From positions 24,507,955-24,571,954 of the forward strand of contig CM077829.1 of the NCBI GenBank assembly GCA_039720395.1: 64,000 nucleotides of DNA, written 5' to 3'. The stretch comes from Liquidambar formosana (Eukaryota; Streptophyta; Magnoliopsida; Saxifragales; Altingiaceae). The first letter of the stretch is position 1, and every line of letters starts with the position of its first letter. Of the stretch, positions 33,866-44,959 are shown one piece after another. The translations under genes were made by a program, and so were the position numbers. Under the pieces are notes generated by a model. That model was given only the letters and a program-made list of their open reading frames with translations. It was not told the DNA's origin and did no database searches.

Positions 33866-33945
33866 CTCGGGTGACCACCAGGGCCTGGGCGGCTAGCCAC
33901 CTGGGCCCAGGCGGCTAGCCGCCCGGGGCTGGGTGGTCACCCGAG
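33866..33945. promoter_or_regulatory. 80-bp GC-rich nested palindrome, copy in 5' LTR
   Basis: Same sequence as 16513-16592 except for a change just outside the right arm (CCGAGACCACT instead of CCGAGCCCACT). Outer arms CTCGGGTGACCACC and GGTGGTCACCCGAG are perfect reverse complements. Confidence 0.85.
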
Positions 33946-34657
33946 ACCACTCCGGATTTTTGCCTATTTTTGACTCCTAATGCTTCTAGAAGTGTTTCAA
34001 GGGCCAAATGAACTCCGATTTTGATGAAACAAAAGCCAAAACGACCGTGTTTCGATGAGGAATATGTTTTTGAACATTTTAGGGTGAAAACTACTAACCA
34101 TGGGGGCATGGTTAGGTTTGAACAAGGCGGTTAACCACTATACTCTACCTTTGCTAAGCATAGGCATGCACATAGGGTCAAACCAAACACTTTCCACATC
34201 AAAATTGAACTTCATAAAACACTTTTGGGAGTAAAATGATGACTAATGAAAGTCAATTTGAAAAGATTTGGTTGGTAATTGTGAGTCAATTAGAGCTAAC
34301 CCAAAGAAAGGTCAATTAACCAATTTTGAACTACATTGAGCCATTTTAATCCCGAGCCATTGATTCATCAAATTGACACTAGAAATACCTCTTATGCATC
34401 CATATGAACTTCAATTGACAATTTGGAGATTATTTCAAGGTCAAATGAAAAGTTTGGGACTTAAAAGACGATTATGCCCCTCAAGTCACAAAAGCTCTTA
34501 TTATCCCTCAAGATCAACTCCAAATTGAACCAAAATTCATACCCATTGTCCTTGTGACTCTAGAAACCTAATGCAAGTGACTAGACTCAAAAACAAAACA
34601 AAAACATGCATGAAATGATGAGCCCTAGTAAGGTGGTGCAAAAAATGGGGTGTGACA

Positions 34658-34825
34658 AGCAGTGTTAGCATTTTTAGGTGGTGGAGTTGGAATATTGATA
34701 TCAATAACATACTCAACTTTATCTTGGAAAAGTATGCGACGGATACGACGTTTCCAAACAGAAAAATTAGCTCCATTTAATTTTTCAGTTTTACTTAATT
34801 CTTGGTTTACTGCTCTACTAGCCAT
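34658..34825 (-). pseudogene. Copia A gag N-terminus
   Basis: ATG at 34823-34825 opens MASRAVNQELSKTEKLNGANF, then WKRRIRRIL, the typical start of a Copia UBN2-type gag. The frame runs to the RLG2 junction and, ignoring RLG2 and one copy of AGCAG, continues in phase at 14588 (NTA to ARRMYEKYL). The insertion itself therefore did not destroy the frame. Confidence 0.88.
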
Positions 34826-35067
34826 GATTGATGCAATAAATATTAAAAAAAAAATCTGAAATATAAGAACTAATGGAATTTTAGTTTAGGAGTCTGACCA
34901 GAGTGGAGGAACCAAAAAATATGAATTTATGTGTACCAACAATGGTGAGTTTGCCACTTCTGCCTTCACGTTGCAAAACGCACCACAATTCAAAATAGCT
35001 TCTCTTCAATCACCAAAAATTCCTTCAAGTAGTGAACCAAAAAATATCCCAGTGGAGCTTCCTTTTT

Positions 35068-35075
35068 TGATACCA
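35068..35075 (-). other. Copia A primer-binding site
   Basis: TGGTATCA on the minus strand, one base inside the 5' LTR, matches the first eight bases of the initiator methionine tRNA site. The following bases (AAAAAAGG) have diverged from GAGC. Confidence 0.75.
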
Positions 35076-35076
35076 A

Positions 35077-35501
35077 TGAAGCAAAAACTGGAATAATGTT
35101 GGAGGAAGAGAGAGACAATTAGTGGTTGGGTTGCAATGGGTTTTTTATCCACAAGGGATTTCAAGTGTGGTTAAGTTTCTATTTCCTATATTTTAGAGAG
35201 AGTTCAGATGAGATTTATAAACTCCCAAACTTCTAACGTTCATGTTAGTTCCTAAAGTTTAGGAATTTAACGTTAGTACTCTCTCCCTTATTCACCTCAT
35301 TGCCCCCACTCACAACCATATCTCTAGGAAAGTGGACTGCATATTTGACCACATCAAACCCCCACAAAGCCAACGTGGTTGGAAACATGCAGCGATTATT
35401 TCAAAATAAATATAAATATTTAATACAATAAATTCATTTCCTTGTAAGGTTTCAATAAAAATTACCATTGCATGAGGGCTATTTGGCCACTCAATATAAC
35501 A
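35077..35501 (-). repeat. Copia A 5' LTR
   Basis: 425 bp, TGAAGCAAAAACTGG to AATATAACA, partner of 1368-1790, followed by the ACTAT duplication at 35502-35506. Confidence 0.92.
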
Positions 35502-35506
35502 ACTAT

Positions 35507-37261
35507 GACGAGAACGATTGGGGATGTAAAGTTCACGATAAAACACCCAATTGATTCTGTATAACACTTAGGCACATAGTGTTAAAGTCGCTGATAAGGT
35601 GTATTAAGGAAAACCTTCGGATAGATTGACCAAGAAGGAAGTATTTAATTGAAATTTCGAGCGCAGGTTATGACAAGATTTAGCTTGTGTTTTAGCTGAA
35701 GTCGCCAATAGTGATTGAGGTGGTGAACTATGGTTCCCTAGTACAAGAGTATTGGTGTAGTTCACTTGAAAGAGATTGAATTGAAGTGGCCTAGAACATA
35801 TCAAGAAATTGATATATTGGGAAATAGGCATGGTCAGAGTAGAATGGTGAAAGCGTGCACATGAAAGGTCATACCATCATCTGACATCGATATGAGAAAA
35901 ATTCAGATGAGAGTTAGTACCTAATTGAAGAAATCAGGAAATGGATATTCAATAGAGGTAACTAACTAGAGGAAGTTATCAAATTATCTCATATTTGTCA
36001 AATGGGAGATTGAAGAACTCATTATGACAAACATGAGATACGGTGTTCTTTACTACATCGTATTATTTACTTTAGAAATATATGTTCCAGAAAATAATTC
36101 CCAATTCCTATGTAGGAAATATAATAAGGTATGTGATGGTCCATTGTAACGAATAAACCATCACACACCATTGGTTGGAGAAAGGATATGACCATTGAGA
36201 TAATATCAATGGTTGCCATTAGTGTCCTATCACCATTGAGATAATATCAAGGGTCACTATTGGTATCCCTTGGATGTGTATAAATAAACCCCATAGTGAC
36301 CCATCCTATTCATTCTAATCTATCAGAAACTAAACGCATATATTTTTCTTTCCAACCTATTTCCTAAATGTGACAAACAGTCTCACGACGAAAGGGAAAA
36401 CCTTCTCTATTTTATTTTTCAGATTCCATCAAAATCCACATTTCACGACAAGAAATCCATATTTGGATTGTATTCGTCAACCCCACACTCCGACTGTTTG
36501 GATTTCATGTTGTGACTAGTAGATTGATGATGCTAGGACTATATATATGAGAATTAAGTCTTGCAATGAGGTTGTAGATCTGCAAATAGGGAGCTCCGAC
36601 GAAGATGATGAAGGTGATGAAGATGGAGAGGAAATCAATCGAAAATTGGACATAAACTTAACTTTAATTTTTAAACTTGAGTTAAGTTTAACTTGAATTT
36701 TCAAAACTCGAGTCAAGTTGTACTTTAACTTGTACAAAAATTAACATCAAATTCAAGTTATTTTTGAGGAGGAAAAAAACAAGTTATTTCGAGGAATAAA
36801 AGCAAGTTATTTTGGGTAAAAAATCAAGTCAAGAAAAAAATCAAGTTAGTGCCGATATAATAACAAGAAGTTATTGGTGTTCGTTTTGTTAATGTGATGA
36901 ATAACATGCATATGTTATGCTATTAAAACTTGACGAGGCACCCAGCACTTGAAGTGATCCCAAAAATATGATTAAAATAATAGTATTCTTAATAAAATGT
37001 AAGAAGGCATAGCAATGCCATAATGCTGGGCATGCAAAGTAGTGAATCCAAATTGAAGTTTCATTCGAAAAAACTCTTTGGAGAAACAATATTCAGAATT
37101 GAAATCAAAGGATAGCCAGTGCCATTAAAGATGCTTTTACATAATCACATGTATATACAGCCGTACGAAAAGAATCTGTTTCCATGTATAATAGCCACAA
37201 AAATATAGACATTCATGGAATACAAATGGCTCCTGTCACACTAGGTTTTTTATCTACTCGA
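35507..37261. other. Degraded DNA, possible old Copia LTR
   Basis: No intact gene. AAATGGGAGATTG near 35999 looks like a Copia purine tract with the start of an LTR after it. A GTGTATAAATAAACCCCATAG promoter-like block lies near 36277. Together with the plus-strand RNase H fossil at 850-1262 these may be the 3' end of the element into which Copia A inserted. Further right are repeated AAGTTATTT and ACTTGAGTT stretches without coding sense. Confidence 0.35.
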
Positions 37262-39485
37262 TCATGAACCCTTGGATAGCTTAATCCTTCGATTGATCTC
37301 CTTATCCAGCTCTTCCACGCCCCCCACCTCTTCTAGCTCCTGCAATAGCATACACCTTATCAACTCTCTCTTATTATAGTTATTACTATTATTATTTCTT
37401 ACATTTTTATTATACTCCCAAAATAAAAAATAACCGAGGAAGGAGGCCCACCTTTGGTCCTAGAAACAACCCATACGGTACTCCCTCAAATTTCTCCGAA
37501 TGATGAAGCTATTTGTCAAATAAAAATAAAATTAAGTATCGTTAAAATATTCAAAATACAAAGGACATTAAGTTTACATGTATGGCAGGTGCATAATTAC
37601 TTGGTGCGCTGCAGCTACTCTTCGTAAATAAGGGACGTTTGCGATAGGCCCTACGGGGAATCGATGGTGGACGAGACCGTCGTGGACAAACATGTAAGCC
37701 ATCCCAAACACTGTTATTCCTAGACCCTGCAATAGAAATTTATAGGAAAAAAAAAAGTTCAAAATTCAATAATTATTTTGTGCTCAATCCGACATGGAAA
37801 ATATTGAGTAAATATTGAGCTCGTTTATAAAATAGATTAAGTCAGCTCAGATCTTAGTTTTTAACTCGAAAAGGAGATTATGTGACTCAAATAATTAAGC
37901 ATGCAAATACTTTGAATAACCAACTTATTTGATCTAAATTCGAAATTGATTCGATTGAAAATTTATTTGAACTTGTTAATATGATAATCTAAGTGGAATT
38001 CAATAATTAAACAATTAAGTTAAACTTAAATAGCCTAATATATTTTTTATTTTTATTTTTTAATAATGAAAATTCATTAAGAGAATATTAAGAAAATATC
38101 AATTTGGACTTAGTCCCAAATAAAATTTAGTACCTCCTCCAATCATATAGAGAAAGAGTTCATACAAATTTAGTCAAGACATATGCCATCCCATGACCCT
38201 CTCTCTACACATGATGGACAGAGGGCGAATTGGCTTTGAAAGTGAATTGACTTTCCGTCAATTTAGTGAAGTAACGTGCAAAGAATTTTCGAATTTTACT
38301 GAATATTTTCTCGGCTCGTCGCTTGTCCCAGGATGGCTGACGCGGCGCGAGCTAATTGGATTACGAAAGGACACTTTGGCCAAGTCAACGTATTAGGTAA
38401 GGCAGAGGACATCGCTTCTACGTAATGGCCTTGAACAAAATGGTCCAACTTTCTACCAGTTTAGAGAGAGAGAGAGAGAGAGAGAGACTCACAGCACCAA
38501 AACAGAGTCCCGGAAAAAGACCCTTATGGAACAAACCATACGAAAGAAGAGCTATTGCCGGAACGGCATTGGTGATGGCGAAGACATCGTTGAGCTCGAA
38601 AGGACCATCCCTAGGTTGATGGTGAGACTGCAAATGGTGCAAAAAAGCAAACCAACCTTGTCAACATCATAAAATCCATGGCAGTATGTGCAGCTCAATC
38701 AGAAAAACCCAATCCCTATATTGAGAATTAAGAATCATAGAATAACAGTTAGACCTCGTGCATATGCCACAATGAAGCATGCCACAGCGCTCTGTGAGCC
38801 CACCTTGCCCAAAACTCCATCCCCACCTAAACCCCACATAAAATTTTCAACATTAATAAATCACACAATCGCCTATGTTATAATTTCTAATCAATATAGC
38901 AGTGTATACAAACATTCAACTTACAGCAGCACCCACAGAAAGAGCGAATGTACCAAACATTTCCAATAGTGGAATTTCTGCACCCTGTCATGCATGAAGT
39001 AATGAAACCCCAATTAACAAAATCGAACGGACGAGAGTGAAAAATCCACAAAAATAAATTTAGGAAAAAAAAAAAAGGACCTCCATTTGCCATGAAAATC
39101 TGTAATATACAGACATAACCGCCATTGAAGTGATACCCAGACTAGACATGATAGCAGCAACAAGGTAAGTATGTCTTTCTGCTCTCTTTCTTGTTAATCT
39201 ATCGGCCACACGTGCAGACGAGACTTGTAGCTTCGTATTACCAGTAGTTTCCACCGCGTTAACCTTCTGAATTTCGACACTAGTGTCCTCTGTTTTCTTT
39301 TCCATGACGACGCATATGCTTAAACTCTTCTTTCTGCGGAAAGGAAAATCCTGCCTGGGTAGGTGGGTCACCGGAATCAAAAGCCTGAAGGGGCCTGATA
39401 TGGAGTTGGGTTTCGGAGATAGGAATCCAGTTCGGCCTAATGGGTACGTTACAGATCGAGAAGCGGCCGAAGTTCCGGTCGCCAT
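37262..39485 (-). CDS. BCH: Beta-carotene 3-hydroxylase (non-heme di-iron, chloroplast)
   Basis: Seven exons on the minus strand assemble without a break: 39081-39485, 38925-38984, 38755-38826, 38493-38627, 37601-37726, 37452-37508 and 37262-37339 (stop TGA). All introns are GT-AG and phase 0, and the protein is 310 residues, the family's usual length. The enzyme adds hydroxyl groups to the rings of beta-carotene to give zeaxanthin in plastid membranes. The iron-binding histidine clusters are all present: HRALWH (166-171), HESHH (178-182), HDGLVH (239-244) and HQLHH (265-269). The serine/arginine-rich N-terminus looks like a transit peptide, and hydrophobic helices begin at TYLVAAIMSS. The start ATG (39483-39485) fits the family's N-terminus; no upstream in-frame extension is needed. 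The gene appears functional and is the only clear host gene in the window. Confidence 0.96.
38463..38489. repeat. (GA)n microsatellite in BCH intron 4
   Basis: About 13 GA units start a few bases inside the intron that follows exon 4 (donor at 38491-38492). On the coding strand it is a CT-rich tract just after the donor. Confidence 0.85.
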
Positions 39486-39640
39486 GGTATTCTGCAGTCT
39501 CCAAGCTAGAGTTCAACAATTTTAGACTTAAAAAGGAAGAAATAAAGAGAGGGAGTATGTGTAAAATAATATTATAGATATATATATATATAGAGCGAGA
39601 GAGAGAGAGAGAGAGAGAGAGGTGTCAAAGCTGGAAACGA
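39486..39640 (-). promoter_or_regulatory. BCH 5' leader and promoter region with TA and GA repeats
   Basis: Upstream of the BCH start codon (higher coordinates) lie an AT repeat (about 39577-39592) and a (GA)n run (about 39594-39621). On the coding strand these are a CT-rich tract followed toward the gene by TATATA. CT-rich leaders are common in plant plastid-protein genes. I cannot place the transcription start. Confidence 0.45.
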
Positions 39641-40249
39641 GCTTTTAGAAGGGCTGATGGACCTGATCGACCAGGTGAGATACATGGAGACAGAGGATTC
39701 GGTTTCGGCTACCGGCCGTTTTAAACTGAAATCCAGCTGCTAAATGCCACTGTTATTAGCTTAAATCTTCTTAAATGCCATTCTGTCTTTTACAATGGGC
39801 GGGGCCTGAGTATATCCTAGATTAGTATTATTATTGTTATCATTATTATTATTTTTCATAGACATAGATTATTATCATAATTGTATTAATTTTTTAAAGC
39901 CAAACAAGAAATTCATACAAAATATTTTCTTAGTGAAAATTACCATTAACGAGGTCATTGAGTTTAGGTTTTTGTGGGCATTTTGGATACAACTTGGTTA
40001 ACTATGCCCATGCTGGGTGAATCATAGAACATAGGCTGATGCACTCATTTTCTTAGTTTGATTCGTATTAAATTTTTCAGATGGGCATTTGCAATAAAAT
40101 TTTATTTAAGAGACAAAAAAACGAAAGTAGAAGATGAAATTAAGACCAATTTCAAACACCCTAATTTAGATACCTACTAAATGAGAATTTTCATTAAAAA
40201 ATAAAGAAATAAATAAATAAAACGTACTATTGCTTAATAGTACAGATTT
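39641..40249. other. Intergenic spacer
   Basis: AT-rich with an ATT-repeat stretch near 39822-39860. I see no gene, terminal repeat or RNA. Confidence 0.5.
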
Positions 40250-40254
40250 AACTA

Positions 40255-40482
40255 CATGGTTTTAACCAACGAGAGTTAGTCTGGCGGCAAAAGGGTGAGT
40301 TGTAAACTCAGACATTTCGGGTTCAAAACCAGTCAATCTCTCTTAATTAGTCACCAGTCAGGGCTATTAGTTTGAATGTTAAACAACCTCATGCGGCGGG
40401 TGACCCCGTGTGGTGAACGGAGACTAGTCGAGCTCTGACAGTTCGGATATCTCGTTGCTTGGCAAATAATAAAAAAAAAAAG
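40255..40482 (+). mobile_element. tRNA-derived SINE candidate
   Basis: An A-box-like GAGTTAGTCTGGCGG (near 40271) and a B-box GGTTCAAAACC (near 40319) are about 45 bp apart, the spacing of an internal RNA polymerase III promoter. The unit ends about 150 bp later in an A-rich tail (40467-40482). GC content is higher than the surroundings. I could not define target duplications with confidence. Confidence 0.6.
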
Positions 40483-41219
40483 GAAATAAAATCTTGGCAA
40501 AATCTTGAGATGTTTTTTTATCATCTTTCAATGACAATCAAAGATATAATGATAGAACGGACCTCATGCATGATACTTCTTGAAATTCAAACTCGGGTGG
40601 TAACTTTTTATTTGACTTTAAAACAACCACAATTATTTCATGAATTTCAAATCCTTGTGGAACTCTTTAAATAATTCAATTTATAAAAACGCCTCTTTTT
40701 ATTATTATTATTATTATTATTATTGTTATGGTTTGGTCGGTAAATGTAGTTGCTTACAAGTTACATTCTGACATGGATGCAATTTCGTAGTAAAAGTTAG
40801 GACGCAATATATTATTTAAGATAAATTACATTTATACGCCCTTTAATTTATGACAATTATAAATGCACCTCCTCTTATTTTCAAAATTACACTATTATCT
40901 CAATAAAAATAGTTGACTGAACGGTGTTAATAAAACTCATTAAATGACGCAAATACCCCTATATATAAAATGCACTATTTAACTTTTTTAAATGATTTGA
41001 GTTCTTTCTAACTTATATCCTCCATTATATGCACTCAAGGGCAGAGCCAATAAGGTCCGAGGTTAGCTCGCTTACAATTTTTTTTTTTCACATATATTTT
41101 TTTATAAATCATAGATTTGGCTAGTTTCAAGATCTTTTTGACCCTCTAAATTTATTACCTCTTATATATATAGCTTTGATCATGTAAGGGATATCCCAAA
41201 TATCCCGCACTTGAACAAG

Positions 41220-41260
<41 letters not shown>

Positions 41261-42576
41261 GCCTTTTCATGTAAGTGTTTTATGCTAAAATTAAGTTGAT
41301 GTGAAATTGATTGTTATTCGATTCAAAATGTGCATTTTTAATCAATAACAATCGCTCATTTATGAAAATTTCAAATGAAACAGCTCTTAATCTTATATCA
41401 TTTTTATTTTTTGCATGTATGACAAACGTATAAATTAAATTTAATCCGACGGTTAGTTTGGCCAAAAAGATTTTGGAGTACACTTGATGCAAAATTGCAT
41501 CAGGTGCACTTTTTTCTTTTTACATATAAATTTCCTTGTTTTGTCATCCTTTAAATTTTATTTTCACCCCATATTTTCTTAGTTTCATAATTTTATTTTG
41601 TTCTTTCCTTATTGTAATTATTCTTTTCATTTATTTCTATATATGAACAATGCTATATAGCCCTTTTTTCTAAAAACCCAAATCTACCTACTCAAATGAG
41701 GTGACAACTTGGACAATCAATTTTAAATATATATATTTTGTCAAATCAATTAAAAATTTAGTTGAATAAATAATTGTCTATAATGGGAAAATCTAACAAT
41801 TGCAACATCAATTAGACAAAAAAATTAAACTTTTTAGCATTTTTCTTATATATATTATATTATATTATTTGTTTATCAGCAAAAAAAATAAAAAAAATAA
41901 AAAAAATAAATTCTAATGTGCTAGATGAATATATTAGACTTATGAGTTATATGCATTTAACATAAGAGTTGTCCTCTAATAAATGTAGTTAGGGTATTTT
42001 AAAAAAAAAAAAAAAATTAAGCATGACGTCACTTTTTTTAACGGAACAATAGATGACTAGTAAAGGGAAGGAGTTTCTTTATAATTTATTTTATAAAATA
42101 AGGAGTATTAATGTCATTTTAGAAGCATGAGCAAGTTTATTTATAATTGCCAGATATTAGAAGAGATCTTAATGTAGTTTGCCTTCTTATTTATTAGTCA
42201 AGTTAGGACGGAGGACCAGACCATGATACGCAAATGTCTATTTTTCCACACGTGAGTCATGAGGGATGGATTCTGGAGAGGAGGGATACATTAGAAATTT
42301 GGAAAAGAAATTGGTGGTAAAGATGGGAAGAAGAGCCAAGTGCTTTTGGGGGATTGGAGGACACGTGTAGGGGACTGAAGGACTAAACATGAGGTGGAAG
42401 AGTGGTAAAGCATCACAAAGTGGAGTGGCTTAATTGGCCAATTGGCCATTCCAAAATCCTAACTTCCGACAATTCTACTTTTCTCCGGTTTCCGTGTTTG
42501 CTCCAATAAAAATTTAAAATAAATAAAACTACGATCGTGTTAGACACGTGTTATTACCAATATATTTTTAAATATA
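40483..42576. other. AT-rich intergenic DNA with microsatellites
   Basis: Contains an (ATT)n run at about 40698-40723, a (CA)n run at about 41221-41252, and A-rich runs near 41879-41910 and 42000-42016. Scattered short open frames look random. No gene is supported. Confidence 0.55.
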
Positions 42577-43500
42577 AGAATATAACAATTACATAATATA
42601 TCTCACACAAAATTTATGGCCAATCTCGTAATCAACTCAATACCGATTTTCCCACAAGCATGACAAGATGAAAGTGCTTCTCTTAAGCAAAGCCCATCAC
42701 TCCCACAACCGTTTGATTATCAAGGGCTTCTCCGGTTAGTCCTCTTCCTCTTTCATCCAGCCCGTACACGCGATGTGTTTGTGCAATAAAAATATATTTT
42801 TTTTCTTTGACAATTGATATGACTTATTCAAACCCTTAATCCCCTTTAAAATCAAGCTCAAATTTATTTGTAACGCTCACTTCTCTTTACTTTTTAAGAT
42901 TTTATAAAAAAATATGAAAGGTTTTTATGAAAACTGATCATTCTAACTACTAAAAAATATCATTTTAAACAATTTTATAAAAGAAAGTTTTTCCAAAATC
43001 TGTCGTTTAAATGGATTTTTTACTATTTATAATTTTCATTTATGTAAAAATGATATAGACTATAAATGGCCAAAAAGTCATCTTAAACGATAAATTTTAG
43101 AAAAAAATAATTTTACAAAGTTGTTCAAAATAATGTTTTCTAATAGGCAAAGCAGTCAATTTTCATTTAAAAAAAAAAAAAAACCCTTTAGATATTTTCT
43201 ATAAAACCTTGAAAAGTGAAAAGAAATAGAGTTTACTAATAAAGTTGAGGGATTGTAATAGCCACCCTCATTATGTTTCTCTATAAATAAGGGGTGGCAT
43301 TAAGAGCCCAAAAGTATGCTTCCACGACATTTTTTGGTAAATAGACTGGGTAATGGATGCAATTCCTCATCTATATATGTTCACTGGCAACGTCACCCTC
43401 TAGTGTTTTGTCGGCAACCCCAATCATATCTCCCAACATCGATGATCCCATCCACGGCTATCTCGACACTCCCTTGTTTGTTCTCATACCATTCTGGCCC

Positions 43501-43553
43501 TCTCTCTCTCTCTCTCTAGATATATATATATATATATAGATATATATATATAT
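43501..43553. repeat. CT and TA microsatellite
   Basis: (TC)n at about 43501-43517 followed by an imperfect (TA)n to about 43553. The matching site in copy 2 (53217-53306) has expanded to a long (CT)n(GT)n. Confidence 0.85.
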
Positions 43554-44551
43554 GTGTGTATGTTTATTTCTTCTATAGTTAGATCTTGGCCAGAATTTGC
43601 CGCATTGTAAAATACCGGTTGAAATTTTCTATTGGTATATTAGGAGATTGAAGATAGGGAGAAGGTGGTGAAGTACATGTGGGATGTGTACAGGTAAAGG
43701 CGTAGCTGTCGGATCTAGCTACCTTGATTCTAGCTAGAGGATTTCGTGGTTAGGTTCGTGTACTTTCACAATGCAAAACCAAACTCAGTTTGGCTGGTGA
43801 GAAAATGGGGTGGAAAATGAGAAAAATTTTGTTTTGCTCTCACATCCCTTTCTCTTTGCTCTTCTTTTAATTTTTCTCTCCTCGCTACCAATGATCTACC
43901 AAAAGCAGTCATGTCTCTCTCTTGATATTTTCTCTCCTATGTCTTTTAAAGGTAATTTGTTCCATTTAAAAAACATGCCGTGACAATAAACTTTGTTTAT
44001 CTGGCAATAATGTCATCCTAAAGAAATTGATATTAACATATTGATGGATCAAAAATAATTACAAACTAAATAATAAAAATAAACAAAATTAATTAATCCT
44101 TAGTTCGTTACTTTTGTGAATGGTAGTTTATAATAATTTTTGGGGACCCTTTTTGGAACTGAAAACTTCCTTTCCACCCCCCATTTTCCTCTACTCATGA
44201 TAAAATTCAAAAATTTCCTTTTTGCACTTTTGAACCCCCATAATACCAAGTCTACCTCCAAACCCAAGCACCTCTCTCTCTCTCTCTCTCTCTCTCCATC
44301 ACCAAAAACGACTCCCACCATTTTTTCCAATAAGCACCATCTGTCATGCACCTCCTAAACAACCCCCACGATCGAAAAAATGGCAGAATCTTAGAAAGAA
44401 CTCAAACAAATTGACTCCTATTTCCTCTGGGAAAATGGTAGTGGAAAGCCCATATTTGCTTACTTTCTCTTTGTTGCCATTCACTGGTTCTGCTGTTGTA
44501 GCAATATATATTGAAGGTGACAATGTTGACATCTCACACACTTACACTATT

Positions 44552-44662
44552 TGACTTAGATATGTTGCACCGTACCAAAATTCTCTTGAGTGCATTGCAC
44601 AACTTTTCCTTACGAAGCTTGATGGCCAACTGTCTGACTTAGATATGTTGCACCGTACCAAA
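44552..44662. repeat. 83-bp local tandem duplication at the Copia B insertion site
   Basis: TGACTTAGATATGTTGCACCG begins at 44552 and again at 44635. The second unit is interrupted by Copia B and continues after 49374 with TCTTGAGTGCATTGCAC. Copy 2 of the segmental duplication has a single unit, so this local duplication arose in copy 1 before Copia B arrived. Confidence 0.8.
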
Positions 44663-44911
44663 TGTTAGTGATCAGGCTATCCCACATATCAAGGCAATCC
44701 CACACGTCAAGGATTCCACATGCTAAGTGAATCCCACCAACCGTATATATATTCCTTCCTCCTTAAAATTAGAGATCTGATTGATATTCATTAGGAGCTG
44801 ATTTTTCTCTTTCCTTGTAGGTTGTCTATTCTTGGCTATAAATACATGTATACATTGTAAAGTCAAATTAATAAGATCAATACATAATTTTCTGTAGTTC
44901 TTACCTTTTTA
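44663..44911 (+). repeat. Copia B 5' LTR
   Basis: 249 bp from TGTTAGTGATCAGG to CTTACCTTTTTA. It ends in TA, not the canonical CA, in both copies. CTATAAATACA near 44838-44848 is a good TATA box. Confidence 0.93.
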
Positions 44912-44924
44912 TGGTATCAGAGCT
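44912..44924 (+). other. Copia B primer-binding site
   Basis: TGGTATCAGAGCT directly abuts the 5' LTR and matches the initiator methionine tRNA 3' end. Confidence 0.92.
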
Positions 44925-44959
44925 TCTCGCTCAAACGAGCAAAGAATTTTTTTTTCTCC

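Larger units (their letters stand above)
14594..34657 (-). mobile_element. RLG2: 20-kb Tat/Ogre-like Ty3/gypsy element carrying two antisense genes
   Basis: AGCAG target duplications lie at 14589-14593 and 34658-34662. Both LTRs are 2,710 bp, start TGTGAACCCC and end GTGTGACA. Minus-strand order is 5' LTR, leader, gag-protease, 170-bp intron, RT, RNase H, second RNase H, integrase. Then on the plus strand come a DUF7745-like gene and a PMD gene, followed by a hairpin array and the 3' LTR. Dual RNase H, a DNG protease site, a pro/RT intron, great length and extra antisense ORFs are all known traits of the Tat lineage. I count about 16 substitutions and two single-base indels between the LTRs, so insertion was recent. 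One nonsense codon in pol (25033-25035) and one in the PMD gene (20270-20272) are the only coding lesions I found. Confidence 0.95.
31948..34657 (-). repeat. RLG2 5' LTR
   Basis: The 2,710-bp LTR is nearly identical to 14594-17303. Most differences are single C/T or A/G changes, which fits methylation-driven decay. It holds the TATA box at 33660-33668 and a palindromic module at 33866-33945. Confidence 0.95.
1363..35506 (-). mobile_element. Copia A: Ty1/copia element split by two nested Ty3/gypsy insertions
   Basis: The two LTRs (1368-1790 and 35077-35501) are flanked by the same five bases, ACTAT, at 1363-1367 and 35502-35506. Next to the right LTR, on the minus strand, is a TGGTATCA primer-binding site. 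Next to the left LTR is a purine-rich tract (minus-strand AAGTGGGAGA). This fixes minus-strand orientation, with the right LTR as the 5' LTR. After removing RLG1 (2433-11326 plus duplication) and RLG2 (14594-34657 plus duplication) about 5.2 kb remains, a normal Copia length. The LTRs are about 93% identical by eye, making this the oldest complete element in the nest. All coding segments carry frameshifts or stops, so it cannot move on its own. Confidence 0.93.

Noticed and set aside
41221..41252. (CA)n as telomere or origin-like repeat
   Set aside because: A plain dinucleotide microsatellite.
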